A program made the translations under genes and the position numbers. A model generated the notes under the pieces. That model was not told the origin of the DNA and searched no databases. It saw only the letters and a program-made list of their open reading frames with translations. Shown piece after piece: positions 5,362 through 6,180 of a DNA stretch of 6,180 nucleotides; within the stretch, counting starts at the first letter, position 1; the number at the start of each line of letters is the position of its first letter. The stretch comes from Nostoc sp. CHAB 5834 (GTDB taxonomy: Bacteria; Cyanobacteriota; Cyanobacteriia; Cyanobacteriales; Nostocaceae): positions 1-6,180 of the forward strand of contig JAIVFU010000264.1 in the NCBI GenBank assembly GCA_020829485.1. The letters run 5' to 3'.

Positions 5362-5857
5362 CCGCGAAGTTAGCGCCGAAAATACCCGCAACGAGTTCGT
5401 CACCGATTGCACGAAATGAATCTACATCAGCTTCCTCCTCCATCGCTTTAGAGACAAACTTACTCACCACGTCCTTGGGAGCATTGCGAATCTTCGATAA
5501 CAACTGGTCAGCTTTATCAGTTGTGTAAGCGTCAATCCCGACGTTGAGGACATCTTCTAAGGATTGAATTTCTTGGTTAGAAACCTGGGATGCATGAGCG
5601 ATCGCTCCTTGCAATGGAGGAGTGGATTTACGACGGGGTGAGTTTTTACCTAACTTACCGTTGCCATTTTTGGACTTGCCATTGGTAGCCAGTTTCCCGG
5701 ACGTTTGCCTTTGCTCAAGAATCTGAGTAGCGATCGCTTGGGCTTGTTGATCGGTCAATTGGTCGATGTCAGCGTCAACTTGGGCGCAGAGGTTAGCGAT
5801 TTCTGACTCAGTGGCTTCTATATTGTAGGGTTGAAGGAATTGTTGAACTTTTTTCAT
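5348..5857 (-). CDS. First operon gene: two-domain soluble protein (169 aa)
   Basis: This 169-residue protein belongs to no family I recognise. An N-terminal helical, acidic domain (1-52) and a C-terminal helical domain (about 94-162, with NAPKDVVSKFVSKAMEEE at 126-143) are joined by a basic, Gly/Asn/Lys/Pro-rich linker (53-84, with NGKSKNGNG and SPRRKSTPP). The linker suggests nucleic-acid contact or flexible tethering. I chose the ATG at 5857, which has GGAAG six bases upstream, over a TTG at 5878 in the same frame with no ribosome site. It leads the minus-strand operon, next to the candidate promoter at 5898..5890. Two HIP1 octamers lie inside it. Confidence 0.75.
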   Translation of the reverse strand: MKKVQQFLQPYNIEATESEIANLCAQVDADIDQLTDQQAQAIATQILEQRQTSGKLATNGKSKNGNGKLGKNSPRRKSTPPLQGAIAHASQVSNQEIQSLEDVLNVGIDAYTTDKADQLLSKIRNAPKDVVSKFVSKAMEEEADVDSFRAIGDELVAGIFGANFADAAE

Positions 5858-5889
5858 AAAATGCTTCCATTTATGCAAGTAATGGTGTT

Positions 5890-5898
5890 ATTTTAGCA
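5890..5898 (-). promoter_or_regulatory. Extended -10 promoter for the long operon
   Basis: TGC-TAAAAT on the minus strand is an extended -10 (TGn plus five of six matches) about 33 bases before the ATG at 5857. No convincing -35 is seen 16-18 bases upstream, which extended -10 promoters can lack. One arm of the inverted repeat at 5891-5901 lies over it, so a bound protein would shut the operon. Confidence 0.4.
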
Positions 5899-5945
5899 TC
5901 CATTTGTTTGATATAGCATTAAAATTAGGAAATAGGACGCTAAAA
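5891..5945. promoter_or_regulatory. 11-bp inverted repeat spanning the divergent promoters
   Basis: TTTTAGCATCC (5891-5901) is matched by the inverted copy GGACGCTAAAA (5935-5945) at 10 of 11 positions; allowing one inserted base the match extends a few bases inward (ATTT). The arms lie 44 bp apart, about four helical turns. A third partial copy, TAGCAT, is at 5914-5919, 20 bp after the TAGCAT at 5894. One arm covers the minus-strand -10 and the other touches the plus-strand TATAAT. This is a likely operator, possibly allowing DNA looping. Confidence 0.5.
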
Positions 5946-5953
5946 AGTATAAT
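5925..5953 (+). promoter_or_regulatory. Plus-strand promoter with perfect TATAAT
   Basis: TATAAT at 5948-5953 is an exact -10, with TTAGGA (three of six) 17 bases upstream at 5925-5930. Transcription would start near 5960, some 20 bases before the ATG at 5980. The right arm of the operator lies between the two boxes. Confidence 0.45.
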
Positions 5954-5979
5954 TATGGAATCTAATTGGCATCATAAAC

Positions 5980-6063
5980 ATGGCAGATAAACGCGACCGA
6001 AGATTTTCCGTTAACCTTCCCTTAGTTAAAGAGATACGCCTGATTCTATGGGGACATAAGTAG
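5980..6063 (+). pseudogene. Possible truncated ribbon-helix-helix regulator (27 codons)
   Basis: The ATG at 5980 opens 27 codons (MADKRDRRFSVNLPLV at the start) and stops at TAG 6061-6063. The stretch RRFSVNLP after a basic start is what the β-strand of CopG/Arc-type ribbon-helix-helix DNA-binding proteins looks like, but the two helices that should follow (another 25-40 residues) are missing. The stop coincides with a possible left end of the IS, so the gene may have been cut by the insertion. It is divergent from the long operon, the usual place for its regulator. There is no strong ribosome site, and chance likeness cannot be excluded. Confidence 0.3.
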
Positions 6064-6180
6064 GTCGGCAGGAAAAAACGAAACTATGTAACAATAAATA
6101 AATACGGAGAATATATCTACCGAGGTAACAAAAAATATGGGCGCTCGTTTGAGGGTATTTCTGACTAAAGAGGAAAACAA
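6061..6180 (+). mobile_element. Left end of a probable IS630-family element, runs off the window
   Basis: The element is inferred from the transposase start at 6137. Its outer end is placed tentatively at the TA at 6061-6062, before GGTCGGCAGG, because IS630-type elements insert at and duplicate TA. Sequences of this kind precede cyanobacterial IS630 transposase genes as I remember them. The other end and its terminal repeat are outside the window, so the border is uncertain by tens of bases. Confidence 0.4.
6137..6180 (+). CDS. Transposase N-terminus, IS630-like (partial)
   Basis: Fourteen codons (MGARLRVFLTKEEN) are present before the window ends. The ATG at 6137 has GAGGT ten bases upstream. 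The sequence matches my memory of the start of IS630-family transposases of cyanobacteria, where an ARLRVFLT-EE segment leads into the N-terminal helix-turn-helix that binds the element ends; the DDE catalytic domain would lie beyond. With so little sequence, the family call is tentative, but a real gene start is likely. Confidence 0.5.
   Translation, partial: MGARLRVFLTKEEN

Overview
The window looks like accessory DNA (plasmid, integrative element or genomic island) of a filamentous cyanobacterium. The main reason is seven exact copies of the cyanobacterial HIP1 octamer GCGATCGC in about 6.2 kb (687, 937, 3693, 3918, 4847, 5598, 5730). Moderate-to-low GC and several protein types I associate with Nostoc/Calothrix-like genomes fit this. 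The assignment is an inference from sequence style, not a database match.

Layout. (1) Positions 1-1740 hold small, separately expressed genes: a minus-strand coiled-coil protein with in-frame 21-bp tandem repeats, then, across a divergent promoter region containing two matching dyads, a plus-strand GNAT acetyltransferase that closely resembles the AAC(3)-I aminoglycoside 3-N-acetyltransferases. A gene-poor stretch follows (a possible 18-codon leader ORF, hairpins, a 10-bp direct repeat), and then an 84-residue plus-strand protein of unknown function. (2) Positions 5857 down to 1738 form one tightly packed minus-strand operon: a 169-aa soluble protein, a possible 71-aa overlapping membrane peptide, a 107-aa single-span membrane protein, a 146-aa helical protein, a 95-aa three-span membrane protein, and a 515-aa membrane-anchored P-loop ATPase with FtsK/HerA/VirD4-like architecture. 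These are followed by an HNH-type zinc-finger frame with no canonical start codon and by two small unknown proteins. Spacing is between -11 and +45 bp throughout, usually with a Shine-Dalgarno sequence inside the preceding gene. (3) Positions 5858-6180 contain a divergent promoter region with an 11-bp near-perfect inverted repeat, a 27-codon plus-strand ORF whose start resembles a ribbon-helix-helix regulator, and the first 14 codons of a probable IS630-family transposase that runs off the window.

How it may work together. A two-TM motor ATPase encoded with one- and three-span membrane proteins and soluble helical partners suggests a membrane-bound DNA-pumping or DNA-transfer complex. The HNH frame, in the -1 frame and overlapping the ATPase 3' end, would add a nuclease-like component. 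It could be made as a separate protein from an AUU codon, or as a 620-aa fusion by -1 slippage at A AAG GGA. The divergent 27-codon ORF may be the remnant of the operon's own regulator, cut short by the IS. The system-level role (conjugation, mobilisation, defence) cannot be decided from this window.
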